From Escherichia coli (GTDB taxonomy: Bacteria > Pseudomonadota > Gammaproteobacteria > Enterobacterales > Enterobacteriaceae), in NCBI RefSeq assembly GCF_036503815.1, contig NZ_AP027764.1:1240001-1304000 (forward strand): DNA of 64,000 nucleotides. Reading direction: 5' to 3'. This document shows, piece after piece, positions 18,348 through 26,577 of this stretch. The notes under the pieces were generated by a model. That model saw only the letters and a program-made list of their open reading frames with translations, was not told the DNA's origin and ran no database searches. How positions within the stretch are numbered: the stretch's first letter is position 1; each line of letters starts with the position of its first letter. Position numbers and translations under genes: made by a program.

Positions 18348-18947
18348 ATGCGTAAACTTTATGCCGCCATTTTGTCCGCAGCCATTTGTCTGGCCGTATC
18401 CGGTGCGCCTGCATGGGCGTCTGAACATCAGTCCACGCTGAGCGCGGGGTATCTTCATGCCCGGACGAACGTTCCCGGCAGTGATGATCTGAACGGGATT
18501 AACGTGAAATACCGTTATGAGTTTACGGACACACTGGGGATGGTGACGTCGTTCAGCTATGCAGGAGACAAGAATCGCCAGCTTACCCGTTACAGCGATA
18601 CCCGCTGGCATGAAGATTCCGTTCGTAACCGCTGGTTCAGCGTAATGGCGGGGCCGTCTGTGCGCGTGAATGAATGGTTCAGCGCGTATGCGATGGCGGG
18701 TGTGGCTTACAGCCGTGTGTCGACTTTCTCCGGGGATTATCTCCGCGTAACTGACAACAAGGGGAAAAAGCACGATGTGCTGACCGGAAGTGATGACGGT
18801 CGCCACAGCAACACGTCTCTGGCGTGGGGAGCTGGCGTGCAGTTTAACCCGACCGAATCCGTGGCCATTGATGTCGCTTATGAAGGCTCCGGCAGTGGTG
18901 ACTGGCGCACTGACGGGTTCATCGTGGGTGTTGGTTATAAATTCTGA
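18348..18947 (+). CDS. lom: Outer membrane protein Lom (OmpX/Ail family)
   Basis: 199 residues with a clear signal peptide (cleavage expected after AWA near residue 24). Alternating beta strands of an eight-stranded barrel follow, ending in a terminal Phe (VGVGYKF) as outer membrane barrels do. Lambda Lom has 206 residues and is made in the lysogen; relatives (Ail, PagC) give adhesion or serum resistance. It is separated from J and stf by its own terminators, consistent with independent expression as a lysogenic conversion gene. Confidence 0.92.
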   Translation: MRKLYAAILSAAICLAVSGAPAWASEHQSTLSAGYLHARTNVPGSDDLNGINVKYRYEFTDTLGMVTSFSYAGDKNRQLTRYSDTRWHEDSVRNRWFSVMAGPSVRVNEWFSAYAMAGVAYSRVSTFSGDYLRVTDNKGKKHDVLTGSDDGRHSNTSLAWGAGVQFNPTESVAIDVAYEGSGSGDWRTDGFIVGVGYKF

Positions 18948-18973
18948 TTAGCCAGGTAACACAGTGTTATGAC

Positions 18974-19000
18974 AGCCCGCCGGTTCAGGCGGGCTTTTTT
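18974..19000 (+). terminator. Intrinsic terminator after lom
   Basis: AGCCCGCC (18974-18981), loop GGTTCA, GGCGGGCT (18988-18995), T run to 19000. Eight-base-pair GC-rich stem. Confidence 0.85.
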
Positions 19001-19011
19001 GTGGGGTGAAT

Positions 19012-21951
19012 ATGGCAGTAAAAATTTCAGGTGTACTGAAAGACGGCACAGGAAAACCGGTACAGAACTGCACAATCCAGCTGAAAGCAAAACGTAACAG
19101 TACCACGGTGGTGGTGAACACGCTGGCATCTGAAAATCCGGATGAAGCCGGGCGTTACAGTATGGACGTTGAGTACGGTCAGTACAGCGTCAGTCTGTTG
19201 GTGGAAGGATTCCCGCCGTCACATGCCGGGACCATCACCGTGTATGAAGATTCCCGACCCGGTACGCTGAATGATTTTCTCGGTGCCATGACGGAGGATG
19301 ATGCCCGTCCGGAGGCACTGCGCCGTTTTGAGCTGATGGTGGAAGAGGTGGCGCGTAACGCGTCCGTGGTGGCACAGAACACGGCAGCCGCGAAGAAGTC
19401 AGCCAGTGATGCCAGCACATCAGCCCGTGAGGCGGCAACCCATGCGACTGATGCTGCAGGCTCAGCACGCGCAGCCAGCACGTCAGCCGGACAGGCCGCG
19501 TCGTCGGCTCAGTCAGCGTCTTCCAGCGCAGGAACGGCATCAACAAAGGCCACTGAAGCATCAAAAAGTGCTGCCGCTGCAGAGTCCTCAAAAAGCGCGG
19601 CAGCTACCAGTGCCGCTGCGGCGAAAACGTCAGAAACGAATGCTGCAGCGTCACAAAAATCTGCAGCCACTTCTGCATCCACCGCGACCACGAAAGCGTC
19701 AGAAGCTGCCACCTCAGCCCGGGATGCGGCGGCCTCAAAAGAGGCAGCGAAATCATCAGAAACGAACGCATCATCAAGCGCCAGTAGTGCCGCTTCCTCG
19801 GCAACGGCGGCAGGAAATTCCGCGAAGGCGGCAAAAACGTCCGAGACGAACGCCAGGTCTTCTGAAACGGCAGCGGGACAGAGCGCCTCGGCTGCGGCAG
19901 GCTCAAAAACAGCGGCTGCATCATCTGCCAGCGCCGCGTCAACAAGTGCCGGGCAGGCCTCAGCCAGTGCCACCGCTGCCGGAAAATCGGCAGAAAGCGC
20001 CGCATCGTCTGCTTCAACAGCCACAACGAAGGCTGGCGAAGCCACTGAACAGGCCAGCGCAGCAGCGAGGTCTGCTTCCGCAGCGAAGACATCCGAAACG
20101 AACGCGAAAGCGTCGGAAACCAGCGCAGAATCCTCAAAAACGGCTGCCGCATCGTCAGCCAGTTCGGCGTCGTCATCGGCATCATCGGCGTCTGCTTCAA
20201 AAGATGAGGCGACCAGACAGGCGTCAGCAGCGAAAGGCAGCGCCACGACGGCATCCACGAAGGCGACAGAGGCAGCTGGCAGTGCGACGGCGGCAGCTCA
20301 GAGCAAAAGTACGGCGGAATCCGCGGCAACGCGCGCCGAGACAGCAGCAAAACGGGCAGAGGATATTGCATCCGCCGTGGCGCTTGAGGATGCGAGCACG
20401 ACGAAAAAGGGGATAGTACAGCTCAGCAGTGCGACCAACAGCACGTCTGAAACGCTGGCGGCAACGCCAAAGGCAGTAAAAGCAGCCTATGACAATGCAG
20501 AGAAACGTCTGCAGAAAGACCAGAACGGTGCTGATATCCCTGGCAAAGACACCTTTACGAAAAATATTGGTGCCTGCCGTGCCTTCGGTGGGTCAGTAAG
20601 CACAACAACAGGAAACTGGACGACTGCACAGTTTATCGAGTGGCTGGATTCTCAGGGAGCATTTAACCATCCATACTGGATGTGCAAGGGTTCCTGGTCT
20701 TATGGCAATAATAAAATCATTACTGATACTGGCTGCGGTAATATTCATCTCGCAGGAGCTGTCATTGAAGTAATGGGGATAAAGTCAGCGATGACGATCC
20801 GCATTACCACACCGACCACCTCCACTGGTGGCGGAACAACTAACTCCCAGTTTACCTATATTAATCACGGAACAGATTATTCACCTGGCTGGCGAAGGGA
20901 CTATAACTCCAGAAATAAGCCAACGGCATCAGAGATCGGGGCGTTACCGTCAGGTGGAACAGCAGTATCATCAGTTAATCTGGCTTCAAAAGGTCGGGTC
21001 ACCGCGCTGACAGACAATACGCAGGGGGCAACAGGTCTTGAGTTATACGAGGTGTATAACAACGGATATCCAACAGCGTATGGAAATATCATTCACCTGA
21101 AAGGGATGACAGCCGTTGGCGAAGGTGAGTTACTCATCGGCTGGAGTGGTACAAGCGGTGCTCATGCTCCGGCATTTATTCGTTCACGACGGGATACGAC
21201 CGACGCAAACTGGTCGCCGTGGGCGCAGCTTTACACCTCAGCTCATCCTCCTGCAGAGTTTTATCCAGTCGGTGCACCAATCCCGTGGCCATCAGATACC
21301 GTTCCGTCTGGTTATGCCCTGATGCAGGGGCAGACTTTTGACAAATCTGCATACCCGAAACTTGCAGCGGCTTATCCGTCAGGCGTTATTCCTGATATGC
21401 GTGGCTGGACGATTAAGGGCAAGCCCGCCAGTGGTCGTGCCGTATTGTCTCAGGAACAGGACGGCATTAAATCGCACACCCACAGCGCCAGCGCATCCAG
21501 TACGGATTTGGGGACGAAAACCACATCGTCGTTTGATTACGGCACTAAATCTACGAATAACACTGGTGCGCATACCCATAGTTTAAGTGGCAGCACGAAT
21601 GCAGCTGGTAATCACAGCCATAGAGATGGCCGTCGATTTAACCCCAGTGTTTTTAAAGATACTTATCAATATGGTTATACAAGCTCAGGTCAAAATACCT
21701 GGGGTGTACAAGGCTCAGTAGGTATGTCTACGGGGTGGTTAGCTAATACCAGTACAGATGGTAATCATAGCCACTCACTGTCTGGCACAGCAGCATCTGC
21801 AGGTGCACACGCGCATACTGTCGGTATTGGTGCTCATACGCACTCTGTTGCGATTGGCTCACATGGACACACCATCACCGTTAACGCTGCTGGTAACGCG
21901 GAAAACACCGTCAAAAACATCGCATTTAACTACATTGTGAGGCTTGCATAA
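19012..21951 (+). CDS. stf: Side tail fibre protein Stf
   Basis: 979 residues. The N-terminal 125 residues attach to the tail. Residues about 125-455 are almost only Ala, Ser, Thr, Lys and Glu in repeats such as AAKTSETNA, expected to form a long trimeric coiled coil. The distal part has the collar-like block YPVGAPIPWPSDTVPSGYALMQGQ near 745 and then many HxH pairs (THTHS, NHSH, AHAH) that in T4 gp37-type fibre tips bind iron. The ATG at 19012 follows GGGGTG; a GTG at 19006 is possible but less likely. It recognises a secondary receptor. Confidence 0.92.
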   Translation: MAVKISGVLKDGTGKPVQNCTIQLKAKRNSTTVVVNTLASENPDEAGRYSMDVEYGQYSVSLLVEGFPPSHAGTITVYEDSRPGTLNDFLGAMTEDDARPEALRRFELMVEEVARNASVVAQNTAAAKKSASDASTSAREAATHATDAAGSARAASTSAGQAASSAQSASSSAGTASTKATEASKSAAAAESSKSAAATSAAAAKTSETNAAASQKSAATSASTATTKASEAATSARDAAASKEAAKSSETNASSSASSAASSATAAGNSAKAAKTSETNARSSETAAGQSASAAAGSKTAAASSASAASTSAGQASASATAAGKSAESAASSASTATTKAGEATEQASAAARSASAAKTSETNAKASETSAESSKTAAASSASSASSSASSASASKDEATRQASAAKGSATTASTKATEAAGSATAAAQSKSTAESAATRAETAAKRAEDIASAVALEDASTTKKGIVQLSSATNSTSETLAATPKAVKAAYDNAEKRLQKDQNGADIPGKDTFTKNIGACRAFGGSVSTTTGNWTTAQFIEWLDSQGAFNHPYWMCKGSWSYGNNKIITDTGCGNIHLAGAVIEVMGIKSAMTIRITTPTTSTGGGTTNSQFTYINHGTDYSPGWRRDYNSRNKPTASEIGALPSGGTAVSSVNLASKGRVTALTDNTQGATGLELYEVYNNGYPTAYGNIIHLKGMTAVGEGELLIGWSGTSGAHAPAFIRSRRDTTDANWSPWAQLYTSAHPPAEFYPVGAPIPWPSDTVPSGYALMQGQTFDKSAYPKLAAAYPSGVIPDMRGWTIKGKPASGRAVLSQEQDGIKSHTHSASASSTDLGTKTTSSFDYGTKSTNNTGAHTHSLSGSTNAAGNHSHRDGRRFNPSVFKDTYQYGYTSSGQNTWGVQGSVGMSTGWLANTSTDGNHSHSLSGTAASAGAHAHTVGIGAHTHSVAIGSHGHTITVNAAGNAENTVKNIAFNYIVRLA

Positions 21952-22535
21952 TGGCATTCAGAATGAGTGAACAACCACGGACCATAAAAATTTATAATCT
22001 GCTGGCCGGAACTAATGAATTTATTGGTGAAGGTGACGCATATATTCCACCTCATACAGGTCTGCCTGCAAACAGTACCGATATTGCACCGCCAGATATT
22101 CCGGCAGGATTCGTAGCCGTTTTCAACAGTAATGAGGCATCGTGGCATCTCGTTGAAGATCATCGGGGTAAAACGGTTTATGACGTGGCTTCCGGCGACG
22201 CGTTATTTATTTCTGAACTCGGACCGCTACCGGAACATGTCACCTGGTTATCCCCGGAAGGGGAGTTTCAGAAGTGGAACGGCACAGCTTGGGTGAAAGA
22301 TGCAGAAGCAGAAAAACTGTTCCGGATCCGGGAGGCGGAAGAAACAAAAAACAGCCTGATGCAGGTAGCCAGTGAGCATATAGCGCCGCTTCAGGATGCT
22401 GTAGATCTGGAGATCGCAACGGAGGAAGAAAATTCGTTGCTGGAAGCCTGGAAAAAGTATCGGGTGTTGCTGAACCGTGTTGATACATCAACTGCACCTG
22501 ATATTGAGTGGCCGATAATTCCTGTAACATCATAG
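21951..22535 (+). CDS. tfa: Tail fibre assembly chaperone Tfa
   Basis: 194 residues, the lambda Tfa length. The central WHLVEDHRGKTVYDVASGDA and later LSPEGEFQKWNGTAWVKD blocks are family hallmarks. The protein helps trimerise and fold the distal Stf tip and usually matches it in pairs. The ATG overlaps the stf TAA (TAATG), so the two are translationally coupled. Confidence 0.93.
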   Translation: MAFRMSEQPRTIKIYNLLAGTNEFIGEGDAYIPPHTGLPANSTDIAPPDIPAGFVAVFNSNEASWHLVEDHRGKTVYDVASGDALFISELGPLPEHVTWLSPEGEFQKWNGTAWVKDAEAEKLFRIREAEETKNSLMQVASEHIAPLQDAVDLEIATEEENSLLEAWKKYRVLLNRVDTSTAPDIEWPIIPVTS

Positions 22536-22647
22536 TCATTATTTATTTGTTTTGCTGACATGTTGTATACGACAACGTGTCAGCAGTTTGACTGGTATTA
22601 TAACGAATATATTGTAATGTTTTCTGGTGTTATTAATTGTTGTTTTA

Positions 22648-23595
22648 TTACCATATATCTATGGGTTTTGTTTTCTGCTCATCTAAACAAAATGCACAGA
22701 TGTAAGCCCCCTTACTTCGGTTGTACTGAACCGTTTCTAAAGCAGAGTCAAGATGTTTACTATCAAAGTTCCAGCTTTTTTCCATAACAGAAACACATTT
22801 TCTGCAATAGAAACTTTCTTTTGAGTTAGTATCTCCTGAATCATTTTTAGTGTAGCCAAAGAATTTTTTTGCTGATTCCTTTGAACATGCGGAAATGGCT
22901 GCAGTGAACTCATAATGAGTTTGAAGCATAGCCCATACAATACCTGAAAATTCTTCATCCTCGTCTTCATCTAATCCTATATTAATGCCGCCAGAGGAAT
23001 GTATTGCTTTATATTTATACCTATGCCATATCCAGTGTGCTGATTCAGTATTTAGATAGTTGTGAGCACGTACAACTGATGTGAAAATTAGCTCTGGCAT
23101 TATATCTGTTTTTTTATCAACCGTATGCATAAAACGATTTCTTAGAATGCGCATACTATTAAACCAAGTAATAAAGTCATCAGGCAGTGATTTAGAGGCG
23201 AAAGTATTATATACTTTAATTAAATCTTGGGCGTCTAATGTGTGGAAGTCTGAAAATGAAATGTTACCTTCACTATCAGGTTTAGGTGTATTGCGAGTTG
23301 CATTCGTGATAAGTAGATAAGGTGATATTTCGACGATAAGTCCTTTTAGTCTGAATTCAATGGATTGAAGTATCAAATTAAAAGATGTAATCAATTTTGG
23401 TCTAGCAAATAACCAATAATGCTCTAAATTTTTAATATCTGATTCTGTATAGAATTCAGACGTTTTACAATAACTATTCCAAAGGTTTATATCTCTGTAA
23501 TCATAAGCTAAATCGGCAATTTTTTCCCAAGCCTCATTTACCATATGGTCAGCCATTGTATAAAAATCAGTCTTTGTTGGAATGTCAGTTATCAT
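22648..23595 (-). CDS. HEPN-motif protein with C-terminal zinc ribbon, function unknown
   Basis: 315 residues from the ATG at 23595 (a TTG at 23601 is an alternative). The gene is reverse-strand and convergent with tfa, and visibly richer in A and T than the tail genes. A helical region (about 50-90) and the helix ending in RNRFMH (R152 to H157) fit the RNxxxH signature of HEPN RNases. Near the C-terminus CxxC (264/267) and CxxC (300/303) form a likely zinc ribbon, after an acidic loop DEDEDEE. I do not recognise a named family. Its site after tfa is where lambdoid phages carry independently expressed cargo. A role as RNA-cutting defence or toxin is only a hypothesis. Confidence 0.75.
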   Translation of the reverse strand: MITDIPTKTDFYTMADHMVNEAWEKIADLAYDYRDINLWNSYCKTSEFYTESDIKNLEHYWLFARPKLITSFNLILQSIEFRLKGLIVEISPYLLITNATRNTPKPDSEGNISFSDFHTLDAQDLIKVYNTFASKSLPDDFITWFNSMRILRNRFMHTVDKKTDIMPELIFTSVVRAHNYLNTESAHWIWHRYKYKAIHSSGGINIGLDEDEDEEFSGIVWAMLQTHYEFTAAISACSKESAKKFFGYTKNDSGDTNSKESFYCRKCVSVMEKSWNFDSKHLDSALETVQYNRSKGAYICAFCLDEQKTKPIDIW

Positions 23596-23820
23596 TATCA
23601 ATCTACCTTTGGGTCTTTATTGTTGTCTATCAAGATATAATATTCAGGCTGGAGTGGCTAATGTTGATCTACTTATTTTCTCCCGGTAAGTCAGTTTATC
23701 GCGATATAAGCCGCATTTGATTTTGGCGACTATGGTCGTGTTAGGTATGTATCTGGCGTGTTACTGCGCTAGATTAAATATAAACCAATAATATTAAAGG
23801 GTGTTACTCTCTTGACAGAT

Positions 23821-24068
23821 TTAGGGAACAAATCACTCGTCAGCTGACTCCCAAGTATCTTTCAGAGTTTCCTGAACAAAAGTTTTAGCTGAATCTTTAT
23901 CGGCGGTGCGCCTAACAGAAAAACCATCGTTGCTGGTGGCTTTTACGATCATCTCCACATCGTCATAATGCTCGCCAATGTATTGGGTTAATTCTTCCTT
24001 TAATGCGTCTACAGCGCCGTTTGGCATTTGGTCATTTTGTCTTTGGCTATGGAGATCTCAATACGCAT
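23821..24068 (-). pseudogene. dinI-like SOS gene, broken at both ends
   Basis: The reading frame starts MRIEISIAKDKMTK from the ATG at 24068, then loses frame because a run of A is one base short (T run at 24027-24029 on the plus strand). The body continues in a second frame as PNGAVDALKEELTQYI and ends ETLKDTWESADE. A TGA at 23833-23835 replaces the Trp codon that family members have before their last residues (FV/FVR). DinI binds RecA filaments and tunes the SOS response; prophage copies are common. Two LexA boxes lie upstream. A 64-residue internal product from the ATG at 24027 remains possible but lacks the first strand. Confidence 0.75.
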
Positions 24069-24081
24069 AACATTTCTTTTG

Positions 24082-24129
24082 TACTGCGTTTGTAGACAGT
24101 ATTATTCTTATCTGTGTAAATAAACAGTA
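24082..24129 (-). promoter_or_regulatory. Two LexA boxes upstream of the dinI-like gene
   Basis: Two sites obey CTG-N10-CAG: one at 24082-24101 (CTG 24084-24086, CAG 24097-24099) and one at 24110-24129 (on the minus strand TACTG...CAGAT). Each has T/A-rich cores and flanking TA as in the LexA consensus. They are 8 bases apart, so two dimers could bind next to each other. They sit 14 to 61 bases before the ATG. Confidence 0.85.
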
Positions 24130-24309
24130 TCAAGACTTCGTTTTAGCTGCATAAGAAAAAAGAGATGGATACATTCGGAAAGATTTTGATGGTGGTAGGC
24201 TAAGTGAATAGCCTAAAGGTGTTTTACCCCAATTATTCCCCGGTATTTCTCCGCATAAAAAACAATCATAAAAACAACAGCCATAATAGGCTGGTTCTTA
24301 AGGGATTTT

Positions 24310-24360
24310 TGGTCCACGAGAGAATTTGAACCTCCGACCCCCGACACCCCATAATGGTGT
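24310..24360 (-). other. tRNA-like 3' fragment
   Basis: Read on the minus strand the 51 bases contain a perfect anticodon-like arm (ACACC, seven-base loop ATTATGG, GGTGT), then GGAGG-TTCAAAT-TCTCT as a T arm with wobble pairs, and end in GGACCA. No acceptor 5' half or D arm is found upstream, the variable region is too long and the acceptor too short, so it is not a working tRNA. Such fragments usually mark attachment sites left by integrative elements. The short common stretch GGTTCAA with the ssrA 3' end is too little to prove an att repeat. Confidence 0.5.
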
Positions 24361-24371
24361 AATTAATCAGG

Positions 24372-24740
24372 TTAAATATTTAGCAGATCCTCTACAATAT
24401 CATTAAACCCAGATGCCTGTTTAGATACAGAATTGAATAAGTCTCTAAGTGCTTGTGTTTGCTCAAAAGTTTCCCAAAGTGTTTTATAACTTGGCGTTAC
24501 AATTGCTAATACTAAGCCTTCCGCCCATGACCATTCATGTTCATCAAAATAGTAGCGATATTTTCTGCTGTATATAACAAAATCCTTTTCCTTATATTTA
24601 GCATGAAACACAACTTGAATTATATCCTGTGTACCATTAACAAGGTTTTCAGGCGCATCAATTGCCATCCAATTTATCATTTTTTGGACAGTTAACTTAT
24701 TTAATGAAACAATTAGCTTTGTGGTTTTATCGTTATGCAT
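24372..24740 (-). CDS. Unknown 122-residue protein, second gene of a pair
   Basis: Soluble-looking protein with many aromatic residues (SRKYRYYFDEHEWSWAEG near 58-75) and no signal or membrane segment. It begins two bases after the stop of the upstream gene, so the two are very likely one transcript and perhaps one complex. I see no family motif. Base composition is AT-rich like the neighbouring accessory genes and unlike the core genes past ssrA. Confidence 0.65.
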   Translation of the reverse strand: MHNDKTTKLIVSLNKLTVQKMINWMAIDAPENLVNGTQDIIQVVFHAKYKEKDFVIYSRKYRYYFDEHEWSWAEGLVLAIVTPSYKTLWETFEQTQALRDLFNSVSKQASGFNDIVEDLLNI

Positions 24741-24742
24741 AA

Positions 24743-25204
24743 TTAGTCCAGTTGCATATCTTTCACAATTTCGTTAACTCTTGAGTTGAGTATACTCAAC
24801 TTCTCATAGAGCTTCCAGGCTTGGTCTTGGTCATTGATATTAATGGAGATTTCTTTTCTTCGAAAGATTCCTTTGGGTTTGACTTCATCAAAAAATATAT
24901 CAATCTTTGAGCGTTCCTTGGTTGGAAGCCTGCTGAAAAGGCTTTCAGTTAGCACTGCACACTCAGTAAACTCCTTACGTATAAATTCTTTCTGAGTAAC
25001 CCAGTCTCCAATAGCATCATTTATCAATGAGGCTTTTTTTTGAAGATTGCTATGGATTTCAGGTATTCGAACCTTGTTTCTGAGAGTGGCCTTCAATGAA
25101 CGCGTCGTAAAAAAAAGTTTTACAGTTACAACAAAACCGACAATACCCGCTAGGGAGGATATGTCAGTTACCGTCTGTGATAGGGGCCAAGTCAGGATAT
25201 CCAT
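24743..25204 (-). CDS. Unknown 153-residue membrane-anchored protein
   Basis: The N-terminus has one hydrophobic segment (about residues 13-33, DISSLAGIVGFVVTVKLFFTT), then a basic stretch and a long charged helical domain ending ILNSRVNEIVKDMQLD. The layout suggests an inner-membrane anchor with a cytoplasmic coiled region. It is the first gene of a pair and lies between the prophage end and ssrA, a spot that in K-12 holds CP4-57. No function can be named. A two-gene membrane-plus-soluble unit in an integration hotspot could be a defence or toxin-antitoxin type system, but nothing in the sequence proves it. Confidence 0.65.
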   Translation of the reverse strand: MDILTWPLSQTVTDISSLAGIVGFVVTVKLFFTTRSLKATLRNKVRIPEIHSNLQKKASLINDAIGDWVTQKEFIRKEFTECAVLTESLFSRLPTKERSKIDIFFDEVKPKGIFRRKEISININDQDQAWKLYEKLSILNSRVNEIVKDMQLD

Positions 25205-25234
25205 GATGAAAAATCCAATGCTTAAGTTGATACG

Positions 25235-25260
25235 AAAAAACCCGCATATGCGGGTTTTTT
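25235..25260. terminator. Perfectly palindromic bidirectional terminator
   Basis: AAAAAACCCGCA next to TGCGGGTTTTTT across 26 bases, symmetrical, so it can stop transcription from either side. It would terminate ssrA (minus strand), whose 3' end is 127 bases away, and protect the two-gene unit from it. Confidence 0.85.
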
Positions 25261-25386
25261 CGTCGCTCGGGAGCCGCGGCTCCTTTGCGTATCCTTTTTT
25301 GTCTCCTCACCGTCTGGTCGGTGTCCTGCTGAGACTGCTAACTTCCTGTTTTTGTTGGTGTTGTCTTTACACCGTCCAATCATGAT

Positions 25387-25749
25387 TGGTGGAGCTGGCG
25401 GGAGTTGAACCCGCGTCCGAAATTCCTACATCCTCGGTACTACATGCTTAGTCAGTCTTTACATTCGCTTGCCAGCTGCGGACGGACACGCCACTAACAA
25501 ACTAGCCTGATTAAGTTTTAACGCTTCAACCCCAGGCAGGGCTTCCACGCGATCTCTTTTGGGTTTGACCTCTCTTGATCCCCGTCCTAAGAGCGGAGGC
25601 TAGGGAGAGAGGGCTCTAAGCAGGTTATTAAGCTGCTAAAGCGTAGTTTTCGTCGTTTGCGACTATTTTTTGCGGCTTTTTACGAGGCCAACCGCCCCTC
25701 GGCATGCACCTTGGGTTTCGCAAATCCCGTCGAATCCAGAATCAGCCCC
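25387..25749 (-). ncRNA. ssrA: tmRNA
   Basis: 363 bases from the GGGGCTGATTCTGG start (25749) to the encoded CCA (25387). The tRNA-like 3' end has GGTTCAACTCCCGCC, and the tag reading frame encodes ANDENYALAA followed by two stops (around 25625-25662). tmRNA rescues ribosomes stalled on broken mRNA and tags the nascent peptide for ClpXP and other proteases, working with SmpB, whose gene lies just upstream. The gene is intact, so whatever integrated on its 3' side rebuilt the end. Confidence 0.98.
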
Positions 25750-25763
25750 AATGTGTAACGGTA

Positions 25764-25793
25764 AGTATACCAGATTCATGAGTGCCATGACCA
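25764..25793 (-). promoter_or_regulatory. ssrA promoter
   Basis: Minus strand -10 TATACT (25769 to 25764) and a -35 like TGGTCA (25793 to 25788) with an 18-base spacer. The distance to the mature 5' end leaves a few bases for the RNase P-trimmed leader. Confidence 0.7.
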
Positions 25794-25963
25794 GCCTCAA
25801 TGGCGTTATCGTTAAAGATTTAGCACCCATGTAGCCTGATTTTTATTCGATTAAGCAATGGGATGGCAACATTTGGGTCGGATGTGATAGCCAATAAGAT
25901 GTTCATTCGCGCCGCCGGAGAGGGTGGCGCGGTGAGGAACTGGTCAATAATTGGAGTGCAGAT

Positions 25964-26446
25964 TTAACGGTGGGCGTTTTTCATGATACGCGCTTTATCC
26001 ACCTGCCATTCGCGTTCTTTGATGTCTGAACGTTTATCGTGCTGTTTCTTACCTTTAGCGACGCCGATTTTCACTTTGCACCAGGCATTTTTCCAGTACA
26101 GGGAGAGCGCCACTACGGTATAGCCTTCTCGATTGACGCGACCGTACAATGAGTCCAGTTCGCGCTGGTTGAGAAGTAACTTGCGGGTACGGGTAGGATC
26201 GCACACCACATGCGTGGATGCCACTGCCATTGGCGTGATGTTAGCGCCAAACAGAAATGCTTCTCCATCACGTAGAAGGACGTAGCTGTCGCTGATATTG
26301 GCTTTTCCTGCGCGCAGGGATTTAACCTCCCAGCCTTGCAGGGCAAGTCCCGCTTCGAACTCTTCTTCGATAAAGTATTCGTGACGGGCGCGCTTGTTAA
26401 GCGCGATGGTCGCTGAACCAGGTTTATGTGCTTTTTTCTTCGTCAT
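25964..26446 (-). CDS. smpB: SsrA-binding protein SmpB
   Basis: 160 residues, the E. coli length, starting [24 protein letters not shown], with the conserved core [22 protein letters not shown]. The basic C-terminal tail ([28 protein letters not shown]) enters the ribosomal decoding and mRNA channel. It binds tmRNA and is required for trans-translation. It is read in the same direction as ssrA and divergently from ratA. Confidence 0.98.
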
Positions 26447-26577
26447 AAGCGTCGTGAATCATCGGTAATCTGAAATCGAAAACACCCCATATCAATCCTG
26501 CGGGGGACAAGGCTCTATCTTAGCATGAACCCGATGTTACCCAGCGCCGGGATAGCGTTTTTTTTACAGCAGGATAA

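Noticed and set aside
19406..20416. Long plus- and minus-strand frames (up to 336 residues) inside stf
   Set aside because: The Ala/Ser/Thr/Lys repeat region uses few codons, so stops are missing in the other frames by chance. Translations are low-complexity (Arg/Gln/Pro or Ala/Asp runs).
22560..22787. 75-residue plus-strand frame after tfa
   Set aside because: It is mostly antisense to the 3' end of the HEPN-motif gene and has no ribosome-binding site.
24310..24360. Calling a functional tRNA gene at the tRNA-like fragment
   Set aside because: There is no acceptor 5' half or D arm, the acceptor 3' strand is too short and the variable region too long.
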